Below, piece by piece: positions 17,638 through 27,664 of a DNA stretch of 64,000 nucleotides. Origin of the DNA: Marinobacter litoralis (GTDB lineage Bacteria; Pseudomonadota; Gammaproteobacteria; Pseudomonadales; Oleiphilaceae); assembly GCF_016427555.1 (NCBI RefSeq), contig NZ_JAELVS010000006.1, positions 115,555 to 179,554 on the forward strand, given 5' to 3'. The notes beneath the pieces are model-generated. The model had not been told where the DNA came from. It worked only from the letters and a program-made list of their open reading frames with translations, and ran no database searches. Both the position numbers and the translations under genes were made by a program. Numbering within the stretch: the stretch's first letter is position 1; each line of letters starts with the position of its first letter.

Positions 17638-18162
17638 ATGAAAGCTCTTATCACGCTCGCATCCGGAATGCTGCTACTTACTGCATCAACCTGTTGGGCG
17701 GAGGTTTATCGTCACGTTGATGCGCAAGGCAACGTCACCTACTCCGACGAACCCATGAAGGGCGGCGAAACCGTCAAAGTGAAGCCCGTCACGACCATCA
17801 CATTGCCCAAGCCCGAGGCTGTTCGGGAGCCCCAAAAACTACGGGAAGAGGTGAAGCGCAAAGGGGCGTCTTATGACGATCTCGGCTTTGCTTACCCGCA
17901 AGATGATCAGGCCTTTCACAGCGGCAACGGCACAGTCACCTTCGAAGTACGCAGCACACCGGGCCTGAAGCCCGGCCACAAATACGAGATCACACTCGAC
18001 GGCCAGCCGGTCGGCCAGAGCACGTCCGGCTCCGTTACCGTGCCGAACATCGATCGGGGCACTCACAACGCAGCTGTCCACATCGTTGATCGCGACGGCG
18101 TACAGGTCAAAACCGGCAAGCCGATTCGTTTTACCGTGCACCGCCCCTCCATCGCACGGTAA
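17638..18162 (+). CDS. Exported DUF4124 domain protein
   Basis: A 174-residue protein with a signal peptide (residues 1-21, ending STCWA), then EVYRHVDAQGNVTYSDEP (about 22-39), the DUF4124 hallmark: a short beta-rich envelope module of unknown function. A charged linker follows, then a C-terminal Ig-like beta domain from about residue 85. A DUF4124 gene between glnA and ntrB is also common in Pseudomonas and Marinobacter. The ribosome site before ATG 17638 is weak. It sits between the glnA terminator and the tandem NtrC-type sites, so nitrogen control is possible. No function is proposed. Confidence 0.85.
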   Translation: MKALITLASGMLLLTASTCWAEVYRHVDAQGNVTYSDEPMKGGETVKVKPVTTITLPKPEAVREPQKLREEVKRKGASYDDLGFAYPQDDQAFHSGNGTVTFEVRSTPGLKPGHKYEITLDGQPVGQSTSGSVTVPNIDRGTHNAAVHIVDRDGVQVKTGKPIRFTVHRPSIAR

Positions 18163-18168
18163 CCAGAA

Positions 18169-18204
18169 CGCACCACTTTAGTGCAAAGGCACCACATTAG
18201 TGCC
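18169..18204 (+). promoter_or_regulatory. Two tandem NtrC-type sites upstream of glnL
   Basis: CGCACCACTTTAGTGCA at 18169-18185 and GGCACCACATTAGTGCC at 18188-18204 are two dyads of the form GCACCAC-N3-AGTGC with centres 19 bases apart, about two helical turns, allowing cooperative binding on one face. They begin 6 bases after the DUF4124 stop and lie about 200 bases before the glnL start. In enteric bacteria NtrC-P binds sites here to repress glnLp; the same role is an inference. No convincing sigma-54 promoter was found downstream. Confidence 0.7.
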
Positions 18205-18399
18205 ATGCTATAGGCGGCTGAAGGGCAAAACCCGGGCCGCTTGGCGCCTCACCCCCCTGCTTTGCATCGATTCAAAGCACGAATGGCCTCTCCCGGGCAC
18301 TCCCTCACTCATTAACGTTGCGAATTGGACGAGACCGGAAAACTGGTTCGTTTATTGCTAATCATAATTATAACCCTGAGCGCCCAACGGGATTCTTTC

Positions 18400-19500
18400 A
18401 TGTCGTTTCGACCGTCTACCACCCTGGAAACCGGGTACAAAAACATTCTCGACAGCCTAACCACAGCGGTATTGGTCCTTGGCGATGACCTAACCATCCG
18501 CTACTTGAACCCGGCTGCCGAGAACCTTTTTGAAACGAGCCTCCTGCGAACGCAAGGCACACCGCTGAACGGCGTGCTTATCGATTCCGAAAATGCACTC
18601 AGAACGCTGCACGCCGCAGCACGGAATGGCCAATCCTACACGCGGCGCGAAGCTGAATTCGCTTTGCTCACCGGCTCCCGTCTGATGGTGGACTATTCGG
18701 TCAGCCCCATCAGCATCGACCCGATTGAACTGCTCATCGAATTGCAACCTATCGACCGCCAGTTACGCATCAGCCGGGAAGAAGACATCATCTCCCAGCA
18801 GGAAGCCTCCCGCATTCTGGTCCGCGGCATGGCCCACGAGATCAAGAATCCCTTGGGCGGCATCCGGGGTGCAGCGCAACTGCTCGACCGAGAACTCGAT
18901 AGCGCTGACCAACGGGAATACACGCAAGTGATCATTAATGAGGCCGACCGATTGCGGAGCCTGGTCGATCGCATGCTCGGACCCAACAAAGCGTTGCAGA
19001 TTGCGCCCACGAATATCCATGAGGTTCTTGAGCGGGTGCGCACCCTGATCGAAGCCGAAAGCCGGGGCAAAGTTCAGCTGTTACGAGATTACGATCCCAG
19101 CATTCCGGAATTCTCCGGCGATAAAGAGCAGCTCATTCAAGCGGTTTTGAACATTGCCCGAAATGCCATGGAGGCCGCTTTTGAGAACGAGACCGCTCCC
19201 GGCACCAAACCCGCTCCGACGATCACGTTCCGTACACGCACCTTGCGGCAGTTCACCATCGGTCATCACCGCCATCGACTGGTTTGTCGCATCGATATAA
19301 TCGACAACGGGCCCGGCATTCCCGCCGACCTGCTGCAAAATGTTTTTTATCCCATGATCAGCGGCCGGGCCTCCGGCACAGGCTTAGGACTTTCAATCAC
19401 CCAAAGCATCATTGGCCAGCATCGTGGCCTGGTGGAATGTGAAAGCGAGCCAGGGAAAACCGACTTTATAATCTTCCTGCCTCTGGAGGACACTTTATGA
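18400..19500 (+). CDS. glnL: Nitrogen regulation sensor histidine kinase NtrB
   Basis: A 366-residue cytoplasmic two-component kinase that phosphorylates NtrC under nitrogen limitation and, when bound by PII, dephosphorylates it. An N-terminal PAS domain covers about residues 12-120 (ILDSLTTAVLVL). The dimerisation/H box has H146 in MAHEIKNPLGG. The N box (NIARNAMEAA), DNGPGIP and TGLGLSI form the ATPase domain. I chose ATG 18400 because it gives the length and N-terminus of Pseudomonas NtrB; an upstream TTG at 18325 lacks a ribosome site. It overlaps glnG by 4 bases (ATGA). Confidence 0.96.
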   Translation: MSFRPSTTLETGYKNILDSLTTAVLVLGDDLTIRYLNPAAENLFETSLLRTQGTPLNGVLIDSENALRTLHAAARNGQSYTRREAEFALLTGSRLMVDYSVSPISIDPIELLIELQPIDRQLRISREEDIISQQEASRILVRGMAHEIKNPLGGIRGAAQLLDRELDSADQREYTQVIINEADRLRSLVDRMLGPNKALQIAPTNIHEVLERVRTLIEAESRGKVQLLRDYDPSIPEFSGDKEQLIQAVLNIARNAMEAAFENETAPGTKPAPTITFRTRTLRQFTIGHHRHRLVCRIDIIDNGPGIPADLLQNVFYPMISGRASGTGLGLSITQSIIGQHRGLVECESEPGKTDFIIFLPLEDTL

Positions 19501-20930
19501 ATCAGCCAGAAAACGTCTGGATCATCGATGACGACAAGAGCATCCGGTGGGTGCTCGAACGGGCGTTAAGCCAAGCGGGCATGCACGTACAAGCGTTTGA
19601 CAGCGGCGAAGGCATCATCGCCCGTCTGGAGCGTGAACGCCCCGACGCTATTGTCAGCGATATACGGATGCCCGGCGTTGATGGCATTACATTGCTTTCC
19701 CGGATTGTTGCGCTGCACCCGGACGTTCCCGTCATCATTATGACCGCCCACTCAGACTTAGACAGCGCTGTGACAAGCTATCAGACCGGTGCGTTCGAAT
19801 ATCTGCCCAAGCCTTTCGATGTAGACGAAGCGGTTGCTCTGGTCAAACGCGCCATTGCCCACAGCCATGAGCAAAGAGCCTCGGCCGAGCCTCAGATCGA
19901 AGAAGTGCAGAAGAGCACCGAAATCATCGGCGAAGCTCCGGCCATGCAGGAAGTATTCAGAGCCATAGGCCGACTCTCAAACTCGAACATCACCGTGCTT
20001 ATCAATGGTGAAAGCGGCACAGGTAAAGAGCTGGTTGCCCAGGCGCTGCACAACCACAGCCCCCGAGCCCGCAACCCCTTCATTGCGTTAAACATGGCCG
20101 CGATTCCTAAAGACCTGATCGAGTCGGAACTGTTTGGCCACGAAAAGGGTGCCTTTACCGGCGCCGGAGGCACGCGCCAGGGGCGCTTCGAGCAGGCCAA
20201 TGGCGGTACCTTATTTCTGGATGAAATCGGCGACATGCCCGCCGACACCCAGACTCGGTTGCTGCGCGTTCTGGCGGATGGTGAGTTCTACCGGGTCGGC
20301 GGAACCACTCCAATCAAAGTAGATGTCCGCATCATTGCCGCAACACACCAGGATCTTGAGAAACTGGTCAATGCCGGCAGCTTCCGGGAAGACTTGTTTC
20401 ACCGCCTCAACGTCATTCGAATTCATTTACCCAAACTCGCCGAGCGGCGCGCAGACATTCCCCGCCTGGTGCAACATTTTCTCGAACAGGCTGCCAAAGA
20501 GCTGGCGGTAGAGCCCAAAATTCTGCGTAAAGACGCCGAGGAGTATCTGTCAACACTGCCTTGGCCGGGTAACGTTCGCCAACTTGAAAACACCTGCCGC
20601 TGGCTCACCGTCATGGCAAGCGGGCGTGAAATCCATGTCGCAGACCTACCACCGGAGCTACTGGACCAGGCTGAATCGGAAAACGACGCCACCGGCCAAA
20701 CCTGGCAAGAGGGTTTGAAAAACTGGGCGGAACAGGAACTCAAGCGGGGCAAGAAGAGCGTGCTGGACAAAGCCGTACCGGAGTTCGAAAAGATCATGAT
20801 TGAAACTGCCCTGAAGCACACCGGAGGGCGACGTCGTGACGCCTCCATTCTGCTTGGCTGGGGTCGAAACACCCTGACCCGTAAGATCAATGAACTTGGC
20901 CTGGATCATCCGGAAGCGACTGAAGAATAA
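19497..20930 (+). CDS. glnG: Nitrogen regulation response regulator NtrC
   Basis: A 477-residue sigma-54 activator. The receiver domain has the acidic pair D11-D12 and phospho-acceptor D55 (VSDIRMPG). The AAA+ domain has the Walker A GESGTGKE, the sigma-54 contact loop GAFTGA, and Walker B GTLFLDEIGDMP. The C-terminal Fis-type HTH (RRRDASILLGWGRNTLTRKI) binds the enhancer dyads described here upstream of glnA and glnL. Length is normal. It is translationally coupled to glnL. A bidirectional terminator follows 26 bases later. Confidence 0.97.
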   Translation: MNQPENVWIIDDDKSIRWVLERALSQAGMHVQAFDSGEGIIARLERERPDAIVSDIRMPGVDGITLLSRIVALHPDVPVIIMTAHSDLDSAVTSYQTGAFEYLPKPFDVDEAVALVKRAIAHSHEQRASAEPQIEEVQKSTEIIGEAPAMQEVFRAIGRLSNSNITVLINGESGTGKELVAQALHNHSPRARNPFIALNMAAIPKDLIESELFGHEKGAFTGAGGTRQGRFEQANGGTLFLDEIGDMPADTQTRLLRVLADGEFYRVGGTTPIKVDVRIIAATHQDLEKLVNAGSFREDLFHRLNVIRIHLPKLAERRADIPRLVQHFLEQAAKELAVEPKILRKDAEEYLSTLPWPGNVRQLENTCRWLTVMASGREIHVADLPPELLDQAESENDATGQTWQEGLKNWAEQELKRGKKSVLDKAVPEFEKIMIETALKHTGGRRRDASILLGWGRNTLTRKINELGLDHPEATEE

Positions 20931-20956
20931 CGCTAAACGGGCCCAATCGAATGCCA

Positions 20957-20988
20957 TAAAAAAACCGAGCCGCGGCTCGGTTTTTTTA
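20957..20988. terminator. Bidirectional intrinsic terminator between glnG and ssb
   Basis: The stem ACCGAGCC / GGCTCGGT with a two-base centre is flanked by seven A residues on the left and seven T residues on the right, so it can end transcripts from both glnG and the convergent ssb gene. Confidence 0.92.
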
Positions 20989-21011
20989 TGTGACGCTACA
21001 GATAATACGAG

Positions 21012-21548
21012 TCAGAACGGAATATCGTCGTCAAAATCGTCAATGGGCTCCGGCATACTGCCCGCTTGTTGCTGCGGCGCAGGGTTGTTATACCCGCCCT
21101 GCTGCTGAGGTTGCTGCGGCGCATTATACGGCTGCTGGGGTGCTTGCGGCTGTTGCTGAGGACGGCCCTGCGGAGCGCTTTGATTCATTCCGCCTTCGCT
21201 TCCGCGGCTATCCAACATCTGCATCTGGCCGTTGATATCCACAACGATCTCGGTGGTATAGCGATCCTGACCATCCTGGCCTTGCCACTTACGCGTTTGC
21301 AGCCGACCTTCGATGTAAACCTTGGAACCTTTACGCAGGTACTGCCCGGCAACTTCCGCAACCTTGCCGAAAATAACAACCCGGTGCCATTCGGTTCTCG
21401 GCACCATCTGACCCGTCTGGCGATCCTTGTAGCTTTCGTCGGTCGCCAGGTTCAGGTTAACCACTGCGTTGCCATTTGGGGTGTATCGGGTATCCGGGTC
21501 CTGGCCCAGGTTACCGATCAGAATTACCTTGTTTATGCCTCGTGCCAT
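21012..21548 (-). CDS. ssb: Single-stranded DNA-binding protein
   Basis: A 178-residue SSB that forms tetramers and coats single-stranded DNA in replication and repair. The OB fold spans about residues 4-112 ([37 protein letters not shown]). A Gln/Pro/Asn-rich flexible linker follows, then the acidic C-terminal tip DDDIPF that recruits partner enzymes. I chose ATG 21548, preceded by AGGAG; a longer frame upstream adds 18 residues not found in SSBs. The gene follows the YajR-like transporter on the minus strand, as in Pseudomonas. Confidence 0.96.
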   Translation of the reverse strand: MARGINKVILIGNLGQDPDTRYTPNGNAVVNLNLATDESYKDRQTGQMVPRTEWHRVVIFGKVAEVAGQYLRKGSKVYIEGRLQTRKWQGQDGQDRYTTEIVVDINGQMQMLDSRGSEGGMNQSAPQGRPQQQPQAPQQPYNAPQQPQQQGGYNNPAPQQQAGSMPEPIDDFDDDIPF

Positions 21549-21605
21549 GTTCTGCTCCTGGTGTTTTTTGACCGAATGCCTGCGCTCCCTGCAGACATCC
21601 AATGT

Positions 21606-22976
21606 TTAAGTATTGTCACCCTGCCGCACAAATTCCAGACGCGCAAGCTGATCTTCACTAAAGTGCTGACGATCCACCTTCAGGTAGGCCGTCGAGGCCT
21701 CTTCCACAATAACCACGTCTGCCACGCCAGACAGGCCGCGCAGGCGCTGATCGATATCGTCAAAAGATGTGGCCACCACATCTCGTAACTGCACGACAAA
21801 ACTGGTGGTGTAACTGGGCGCCGGCATGGTAAGTGCCACCAGCAACCAAACCACCAACGCGCCAGCCATCAACCACAATACGCCCTCTAAACCGGCCTGC
21901 TGCAATAAATAGCCACCGAGCGCGCCCCCGAGAAACGCACCCAAAAACTGGGACGTCGAATAAACGCCCATCGCCGTGCCTTTGCTTGCGGGAGGCGCTT
22001 CCTTGCTGATCAATGACGGCAAACTCGCTTCCAGCAAATTAAACGCCATAAAAAAGAAGAACAAAACAACCCACGCCAACCCCAGACTGCCAGTCACACC
22101 GGTCATCGCAGCCGTCGCCACTGCCAGCAACGCAATCGCGCCACACAGCACTGGCTTCATTTTACGCTTTTTTTCACCCATGATGATAAAGGGCACCATG
22201 GCAAAAAAAGACGTAATCATTACCGTGAGGTAAAACCACCAGTGGGACGTCGCAGCCAACCCCAATTCATCCTGGAGCAAGGTGGGAAAAACCAGGAACA
22301 AAGAGGTCAGCACAAAGTGCAAGGCAAAGATACCAAAGTCCAGCCGTAACAAGCGGCCATCCGCCAAGACCTTGCCAACCATTTCCCGCGCTGGATGCGT
22401 ATCCGCACTCACCTTGCTCTGGTGTGGTGTCGGCACCACCTTCGCCACCACTGCCAATGCCAGCATCGCCAGCACCGCCGTGGTAAAGAAAATACCCGAC
22501 AATCCCCAAGCGGCGCCGAGCAAAGGCCCCACCACAAGGGAAACTGAAAAAGACAAACCAATGGATATGCCCACGGTTGCCATCGCCTTGGTTCGCTGCT
22601 CTTCCCGAGTCAGATCGCTCAGCATCGCCATCAAAACGCTGGCAATAGCACCGGCCCCCTGCAAGAACCGCCCCGCAATCACCCCGTAAATGGAATCTGT
22701 AGCACCGGCCAACACACTTCCCGCTGCGAACAGAATCAGGCCAAGATAGATCATTCTCTTACGCCCAACCCGGTCCGACATCAAACCGAACGGAATCTGA
22801 AGAAGCGCCTGACTCAGCCCGTAAGCACCAATCGCAAACCCGATCAATGCCGGCGTTGCACCCTGCAAATCATCGCCCAGTAACACGAACACCGGCATAA
22901 CCATGAACAGGCCCAGCATACGCATGGCGTATACGGAAGCCAGAGCTGCGACTGAGCGTTTTTCAAGCGCGTTCAT
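21606..22976 (-). CDS. YajR-like MFS transporter with C-terminal YAM domain
   Basis: A 456-residue inner-membrane protein with 12 predicted helices. The MFS motif A is GLMSDRVGRKRMIYLG, after helix 2. A C-terminal soluble domain of about 70 residues (from SFVVQL, with VATSFDDIDQRL) matches the ferredoxin-like YAM domain of E. coli YajR, which has the same total length. The substrate is unknown; drug or metabolite export is only a family guess. I prefer ATG 22976 (MNALEKRS) over a start 40 residues upstream because family members begin there. It is divergent from uvrA and 57 bases upstream of ssb. Confidence 0.88.
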   Translation of the reverse strand: MNALEKRSVAALASVYAMRMLGLFMVMPVFVLLGDDLQGATPALIGFAIGAYGLSQALLQIPFGLMSDRVGRKRMIYLGLILFAAGSVLAGATDSIYGVIAGRFLQGAGAIASVLMAMLSDLTREEQRTKAMATVGISIGLSFSVSLVVGPLLGAAWGLSGIFFTTAVLAMLALAVVAKVVPTPHQSKVSADTHPAREMVGKVLADGRLLRLDFGIFALHFVLTSLFLVFPTLLQDELGLAATSHWWFYLTVMITSFFAMVPFIIMGEKKRKMKPVLCGAIALLAVATAAMTGVTGSLGLAWVVLFFFFMAFNLLEASLPSLISKEAPPASKGTAMGVYSTSQFLGAFLGGALGGYLLQQAGLEGVLWLMAGALVVWLLVALTMPAPSYTTSFVVQLRDVVATSFDDIDQRLRGLSGVADVVIVEEASTAYLKVDRQHFSEDQLARLEFVRQGDNT

Positions 22977-23155
22977 ATAACCCGTGCCGGAGTGAATGAA
23001 TGGGGTTGCAGCCGTGGCCGCGGGCGCGCATTGTACCAGAAGCGAGCCCATGACGGGACTACTCACATTGGTGGGCAGCCTACGTAATGTCGGCAACTTA
23101 GCCGCGCCCTTCTGAACACGATATACTGATCGTTTTTTATCGGAAGCGAGGTGTT

Positions 23156-25978
23156 ATGGACCATATCCAGATCAAGGGCGCGCGCACCCACAACCTGAAA
23201 AACATCGACCTGGATATGCCGCGGGACAAACTCATCGTGATTACCGGGCTATCCGGCTCCGGGAAATCATCGTTGGCGTTCGATACGCTCTATGCAGAAG
23301 GCCAGAGGCGCTACGTAGAGTCCTTATCCACTTACGCACGCCAATTTCTCTCGATGATGGAAAAGCCCGATGTGGACCACATCGAAGGTTTATCGCCGGC
23401 CATTTCCATTGAGCAGAAGTCTACATCCCACAACCCACGATCCACCGTGGGTACCATCACCGAAATTTACGACTATCTGCGATTACTGTTCGCACGTGCG
23501 GGTGAACCACGCTGCCCCGACCATCATCAACCCCTGGAAGCTCAAACCGTCAGTCAGATGGTTGACCAGGTACTGGCACTCCCTGAAGACAGCAAACTGA
23601 TGATTCTTGCCCCTGTTATCAGGGACCGGAAAGGTGAGCACCTGCAGGTTATCGATACCATGCGTAGCCAGGGTTTCATCAGACTGCGGGTTGACGGAAC
23701 CGTCTATGATATTGACGATGTTCCTGCGCTCGACAAGAAACGTAAACACCAGATCGACGTAGTGGTCGATCGCTTCAAAGTAAAATCCGGCTTGGAACAG
23801 AGGCTCGCTGAGAGCTTCGAAACCGCTCTTGAGCTATCCGACGGCATCGCCCTCGTTGCCCCCATGTCGGGCGAAGGCGAGGAGCACACTTTTTCTGCCC
23901 GCTACGCGTGTAATCAGTGCGGCTATTCCTTGAGCGAACTTGAGCCGAGACTGTTCTCTTTCAACAACCCTGCCGGCGCCTGCACCACTTGCGACGGATT
24001 GGGCGTTCGACAATTCTTCGACCCTGAAAAAATCATTCAGCATCCGGAAGCGACGCTTGCCGCAGGCGCGATCAAAGGCTGGGACCGCCGCGCGGTTTAT
24101 TATTTCCAGATGCTAACCAGCGTTGCCGAGCACTACGGCATGGATCTGGAAACACCTTGGGAAGAACTCCCCGAAGATTTCCAACACGCCTTACTGCACG
24201 GAACCGGAACTGAAGAGGTGATTTTCCGGTACGTGAACTCACGTGGCCAGATCATCGAAAAGGCCCACCCTTTCGAGGGCATTTTACCCAACCTTGAGCG
24301 CCGATACCGGGAAACTGAATCCCAAAGCATGCGCGAAGAGCTGGCTCGCAACCTCAGCACCCAACCGTGTAAAGACTGCCACGGCTCGCGCTTACGACAG
24401 AGCGCCCGGCACGTATTTATCAAAGAACAAAACCTGCCAGACGTAACCCACATGCCAGTAGGTGAGGCACACGAGTACTTCGGAAACCTCACCCTGTCAG
24501 GGCGCAAAGGCGAAATCGCCGACAAAATCCTGAAAGAAGTCCGCGAACGACTCCAGTTTCTAGTAAATGTCGGCCTTGAATACCTCACACTCGAACGGAG
24601 CGCCGATACATTATCCGGCGGCGAAGCCCAGCGCATCCGCCTCGCCAGCCAAATCGGCGCCGGCCTGGTTGGCGTTATGTACATCCTAGACGAGCCCTCC
24701 ATCGGTCTACACCAAAGGGATAACGACCGACTGCTCGCCACCCTCACCCACCTGCGGGATTTAGGCAACACGGTGATCGTAGTAGAACACGACGAAGACG
24801 CAATCCGCGCCGCCGACTACGTCATCGACATCGGTCCCGGCGCGGGCGTACATGGCGGTCAAGTGGTCGCAAGAGGCACTCCGGCCGACATCCTCGCTAA
24901 CAAAGACTCCTTGACCGGCCAATACCTCAGCGGCGAGAAAAGTATCGCGATTCCACCTGAGCGAAACCCAGGAAACGGAAAAAACCTTGTATTGACGGGC
25001 GCCACAGGAAACAACCTGCAAGACGTCACGCTAACACTACCATTAGGCATCATGACTTGCGTAACCGGCGTATCCGGCTCCGGCAAGTCCACCTTGATTA
25101 ACAGCACGCTGTACCCTGTCGCAGCCGCGAAACTCAACAAAGCCACCAGTTTGAGCCACGCTCCCTACAACAAACTCAAAGGGCTCGAGCACCTGGACAA
25201 AGTCATCGACATTGACCAAAGCCCCATCGGCAGAACACCCCGCTCTAACCCGGCAACCTACACGGGCCTGTTCACCCCAATACGTGAATTATTCGCCGGA
25301 ACCCAGGAAGCTCGCTCAAGGGGATATAAAGTTGGCCGTTTCTCCTTCAACGTCAAAGGCGGACGCTGCGAAGCCTGCCAAGGCGATGGCGTCATCAAAG
25401 TAGAAATGCACTTCCTACCCGACGTATACGTACCCTGCGACATCTGCAAAGGTAAACGTTATAACCGGGAAACCCTGGAAGTTCGCTACAAAGGGAAAAA
25501 CATCCACGAAGTGCTCGATATGACCGTCGAGGAAGGCCGAGAATTCTTCGATGCCGTGCCTTTCTTAGCCAGAAAACTACAAACGCTGATCGACGTAGGC
25601 CTTTCCTACATCCGCCTGGGGCAAAGCGCAGTCACGTTGTCTGGCGGTGAGGCCCAGCGTGTGAAGCTCGCTAAAGAACTGTCAAAACGGGACACTGGCA
25701 AGACTCTCTACATCCTGGACGAGCCAACAACTGGCCTACACTTCTACGACATTCAGCAACTACTGAACGTCCTGCAACGGTTACGGGACCACGGCAACAC
25801 CATAGTGGTCATCGAACACAACCTGGACGTCATCAAAACCGCAGATTGGATCGTCGATCTAGGCCCAGAAGGCGGTTCTGGCGGCGGTCAGATTATTGCG
25901 GAAGGTACGCCGGAAGATGTAGCGAACAACGCAAACTCCCACACCGGCAAATACCTAAAACCGATGCTGGAAAAATAG
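23156..25978 (+). CDS. uvrA: Excinuclease ABC subunit A
   Basis: A 940-residue DNA damage sensor that loads UvrB at lesions in nucleotide excision repair. Two ABC ATPase modules are present: Walker [15 protein letters not shown] near residue 31 and GVSGSGKST near 640, each with an LSGGEAQR signature. Zinc-binding cysteines appear in CNQCGY plus CTTCDG, and in CEACQGDG plus CDICKGKRY. Length equals E. coli UvrA. GAGGTG is the ribosome site. It is divergent from the MFS gene across 179 bases. I could not find a good LexA box, so SOS control is not supported. Confidence 0.98.
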   Translation: MDHIQIKGARTHNLKNIDLDMPRDKLIVITGLSGSGKSSLAFDTLYAEGQRRYVESLSTYARQFLSMMEKPDVDHIEGLSPAISIEQKSTSHNPRSTVGTITEIYDYLRLLFARAGEPRCPDHHQPLEAQTVSQMVDQVLALPEDSKLMILAPVIRDRKGEHLQVIDTMRSQGFIRLRVDGTVYDIDDVPALDKKRKHQIDVVVDRFKVKSGLEQRLAESFETALELSDGIALVAPMSGEGEEHTFSARYACNQCGYSLSELEPRLFSFNNPAGACTTCDGLGVRQFFDPEKIIQHPEATLAAGAIKGWDRRAVYYFQMLTSVAEHYGMDLETPWEELPEDFQHALLHGTGTEEVIFRYVNSRGQIIEKAHPFEGILPNLERRYRETESQSMREELARNLSTQPCKDCHGSRLRQSARHVFIKEQNLPDVTHMPVGEAHEYFGNLTLSGRKGEIADKILKEVRERLQFLVNVGLEYLTLERSADTLSGGEAQRIRLASQIGAGLVGVMYILDEPSIGLHQRDNDRLLATLTHLRDLGNTVIVVEHDEDAIRAADYVIDIGPGAGVHGGQVVARGTPADILANKDSLTGQYLSGEKSIAIPPERNPGNGKNLVLTGATGNNLQDVTLTLPLGIMTCVTGVSGSGKSTLINSTLYPVAAAKLNKATSLSHAPYNKLKGLEHLDKVIDIDQSPIGRTPRSNPATYTGLFTPIRELFAGTQEARSRGYKVGRFSFNVKGGRCEACQGDGVIKVEMHFLPDVYVPCDICKGKRYNRETLEVRYKGKNIHEVLDMTVEEGREFFDAVPFLARKLQTLIDVGLSYIRLGQSAVTLSGGEAQRVKLAKELSKRDTGKTLYILDEPTTGLHFYDIQQLLNVLQRLRDHGNTIVVIEHNLDVIKTADWIVDLGPEGGSGGGQIIAEGTPEDVANNANSHTGKYLKPMLEK

Positions 25979-26001
25979 GGAAACCTGCACAAAGCTACGT
26001 C

Positions 26002-26094
26002 GGCCTGGGGTGCTGTGTGTATTTTCTGCCGGAAAAAGATGTCTGAGCGCAGCGAGTTATTTTTCCAAAGAAAATACACACAGCACCCCAGGCC
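26002..26094. repeat. 93-bp element with 26-bp perfect inverted termini
   Basis: Left arm 26002-26027 (GGCCTGGGGTGC, then TGTGTGTATTTTCT) and right arm 26069-26094 are exact inverse copies. A second inner stem, GGAAAAA (26031-26037) with TTTTTCC (26060-26066), leaves a loop carrying CTGAGCGCAGCGAG. It sits 24 bases after uvrA, facing the end of rplQ, and codes for nothing. Its shape resembles small non-autonomous intergenic repeats (REP or MITE-like). Confidence 0.75.
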
Positions 26095-26138
26095 AGCCCG
26101 CCAAGCGTAACCACCCAGTGAACAGCAAATCCCAGACA

Positions 26139-26170
26139 CAAAAAAACCGGGAACCCTTCGGATCCCGGCC
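26139..26170 (-). terminator. Terminator of the alpha operon (after rplQ)
   Basis: The stem CCGGGATCC / GGTTCCCGG (one mismatch) around GAAG is followed on the minus strand by eight T residues. It lies about 26 bases after the rplQ stop and ends the long ribosomal protein transcript. Confidence 0.88.
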
Positions 26171-26195
26171 TTTTCAAGAAACAGCCTAAACGATT

Positions 26196-26591
26196 TTACT
26201 CGTCGTCGCCCATCTCTTCAGCTTCGATGTCCAGAGGACGACCGACCAGCTCAACAAATGCCATAGGGGCATTGTCGCCAGCACGGAAACCGCACTTCAA
26301 GACACGAAGGTAACCACCCGGTCGCTCGCTGTAACGGGGACCCAGCTCATTGAAAAGCTTGGCTACCGCTGCATCGCTACGCAGGCGCGCGAACGCCAGA
26401 CGACGGTTTGCAACCGAATCATTCTTTGCGAGCGTGATCAATGGCTCTGCTACCCGACGCAATTCTTTCGCTTTCGGGAGCGTCGTTTTGATCAGCTCGT
26501 GCTCAACCAGTGACGCAGTCATGTTACGGAACATGGCCTTGCGATGCGCACTGGTCCTGTTGAACTTACGACCACTCTTACGATGACGCAT
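26196..26591 (-). CDS. rplQ: 50S ribosomal protein L17
   Basis: A 131-residue protein at the base of the large subunit near the exit tunnel. The family N-terminus [20 protein letters not shown] and the [10 protein letters not shown] segment are clear. The C-terminus carries an acidic tail (EAEEMGDDE) a few residues longer than in E. coli (127). It is the last gene of the alpha operon, 33 bases after rpoA, and is followed by the operon terminator. An AAGGA site precedes the ATG. Confidence 0.97.
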   Translation of the reverse strand: MRHRKSGRKFNRTSAHRKAMFRNMTASLVEHELIKTTLPKAKELRRVAEPLITLAKNDSVANRRLAFARLRSDAAVAKLFNELGPRYSERPGGYLRVLKCGFRAGDNAPMAFVELVGRPLDIEAEEMGDDE

Positions 26592-26624
26592 TGCTCTGAT
26601 TCCTTACCTTAAACTAATCGGCGA

Positions 26625-27629
26625 TTAACCGCCCAGAACCCGGTCATCACCACGAAGGCTTGCCGGCGGCCAGTTATCAAGACGCATTCCCAATGACAGA
26701 CCACGGGACGCTAGAACGTCCTTGATCTCGGTCAGCGACTTTTTGCCAAGGTTAGGCGTCTTCAGCAGCTCCACTTCTGTGCGCTGAATTAGATCGCCGA
26801 TATAGTAAATGTTTTCTGCCTTCAAGCAGTTAGCTGAACGTACAGTCAACTCAAGATCATCAACCGGACGCAACAGAATCGGATCAATTTCTTCCTCTTC
26901 TTCTACACGCTCTGGCTCTTTCTCATGATCGAAATCGACGAATACAGCCAATTGCTGCTGGAGGATAGTCGCGGCCCGGCGAATTGCTTCTTCCGGATCG
27001 ATCGTACCGTTAGTCTCCAGATCAATAACAAGCTTGTCGAGATCTGTACGCTGCTCAACCCGTGCACTTTCAACCGCATAAGACACTCGGCGTACCGGGC
27101 TGAACGTAGCATCAAGCTGCAAACGCCCAATGGCACGAGTTTCGTCCTCGTCCAGTCCACGCTGATCAGCTGGCTCGTAACCGCGACCACGAGACACGCG
27201 CAAGCGCATGTTCAGTTCGCCGTTCTCGCTCAGGTGACAGATAACGTGTTCCGGGTTAGCGATTTCAACGTCGTGATCCAACGTGATATCACCAGCAGTT
27301 ACAACGCCCGGACCTTTTTTGCTGAGTGTCAGCTCAGTGTCATCACGTCCGTTCATCTTTACGGCAACGCCTTTGAGGTTCAAAAGAATCTCAATGACGT
27401 CTTCCTGGACACCCTCGATGGCACTGTACTCGTGCAGGACACCGTCGATCTGTGCTTCAGTCACGGCGCAGCCTGGCATCGAAGACAGAAGAATGCGACG
27501 AAGCGCACTGCCCAGGGTATGGCCGAAACCGCGTTCAAGCGGCTCCAGCGTAACCTTGGCACGCAAAGCGCCGGACTCTTTCACGTCGATCGTACGAGGT
27601 GTCAATAACTCATGTACTGAACGCTGCAT
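26625..27629 (-). CDS. rpoA: RNA polymerase alpha subunit
   Basis: A 334-residue subunit (329 in E. coli) that nucleates polymerase assembly. The N-terminal domain (about 1-235) has the dimer segment [27 protein letters not shown] short acidic linker (VEEEEEIDP) leads to the C-terminal domain (about 250-325), with [18 protein letters not shown], where Arg and nearby residues contact UP elements and activators, and [11 protein letters not shown]. It lies between rpsD and rplQ in the alpha operon, the near-universal bacterial order. Confidence 0.98.
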   Translation of the reverse strand: MQRSVHELLTPRTIDVKESGALRAKVTLEPLERGFGHTLGSALRRILLSSMPGCAVTEAQIDGVLHEYSAIEGVQEDVIEILLNLKGVAVKMNGRDDTELTLSKKGPGVVTAGDITLDHDVEIANPEHVICHLSENGELNMRLRVSRGRGYEPADQRGLDEDETRAIGRLQLDATFSPVRRVSYAVESARVEQRTDLDKLVIDLETNGTIDPEEAIRRAATILQQQLAVFVDFDHEKEPERVEEEEEIDPILLRPVDDLELTVRSANCLKAENIYYIGDLIQRTEVELLKTPNLGKKSLTEIKDVLASRGLSLGMRLDNWPPASLRGDDRVLGG

Positions 27630-27664
27630 AGACGCCCCTATCTGCTATCGTTGCTAACTGGGCT

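Noticed and set aside
18284..18300. A possible sigma-54 promoter for glnL (TGG then GGGCAC)
   Set aside because: GG and GC are 10 bases apart, but the -12 element is GGGCAC rather than TTGCA and the -24 is TGGCCT. The match is too poor.
18325..18399. A 25-residue N-terminal extension of NtrB from TTG 18325
   Set aside because: It is a hydrophobic leader-like stretch without a ribosome site. NtrB is cytoplasmic and homologues begin at the position of ATG 18400.
22977..23096. A 40-residue N-terminal extension of the MFS transporter
   Set aside because: It is not hydrophobic or conserved in YajR-like proteins, and the start at 22976 gives the family length.
23105..23156. A possible LexA box before uvrA (CTGAACACGATATACTG region)
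   Set aside because: The required CTG-N10-CAG spacing is not met, since the right half reads ACT, so SOS control cannot be claimed.
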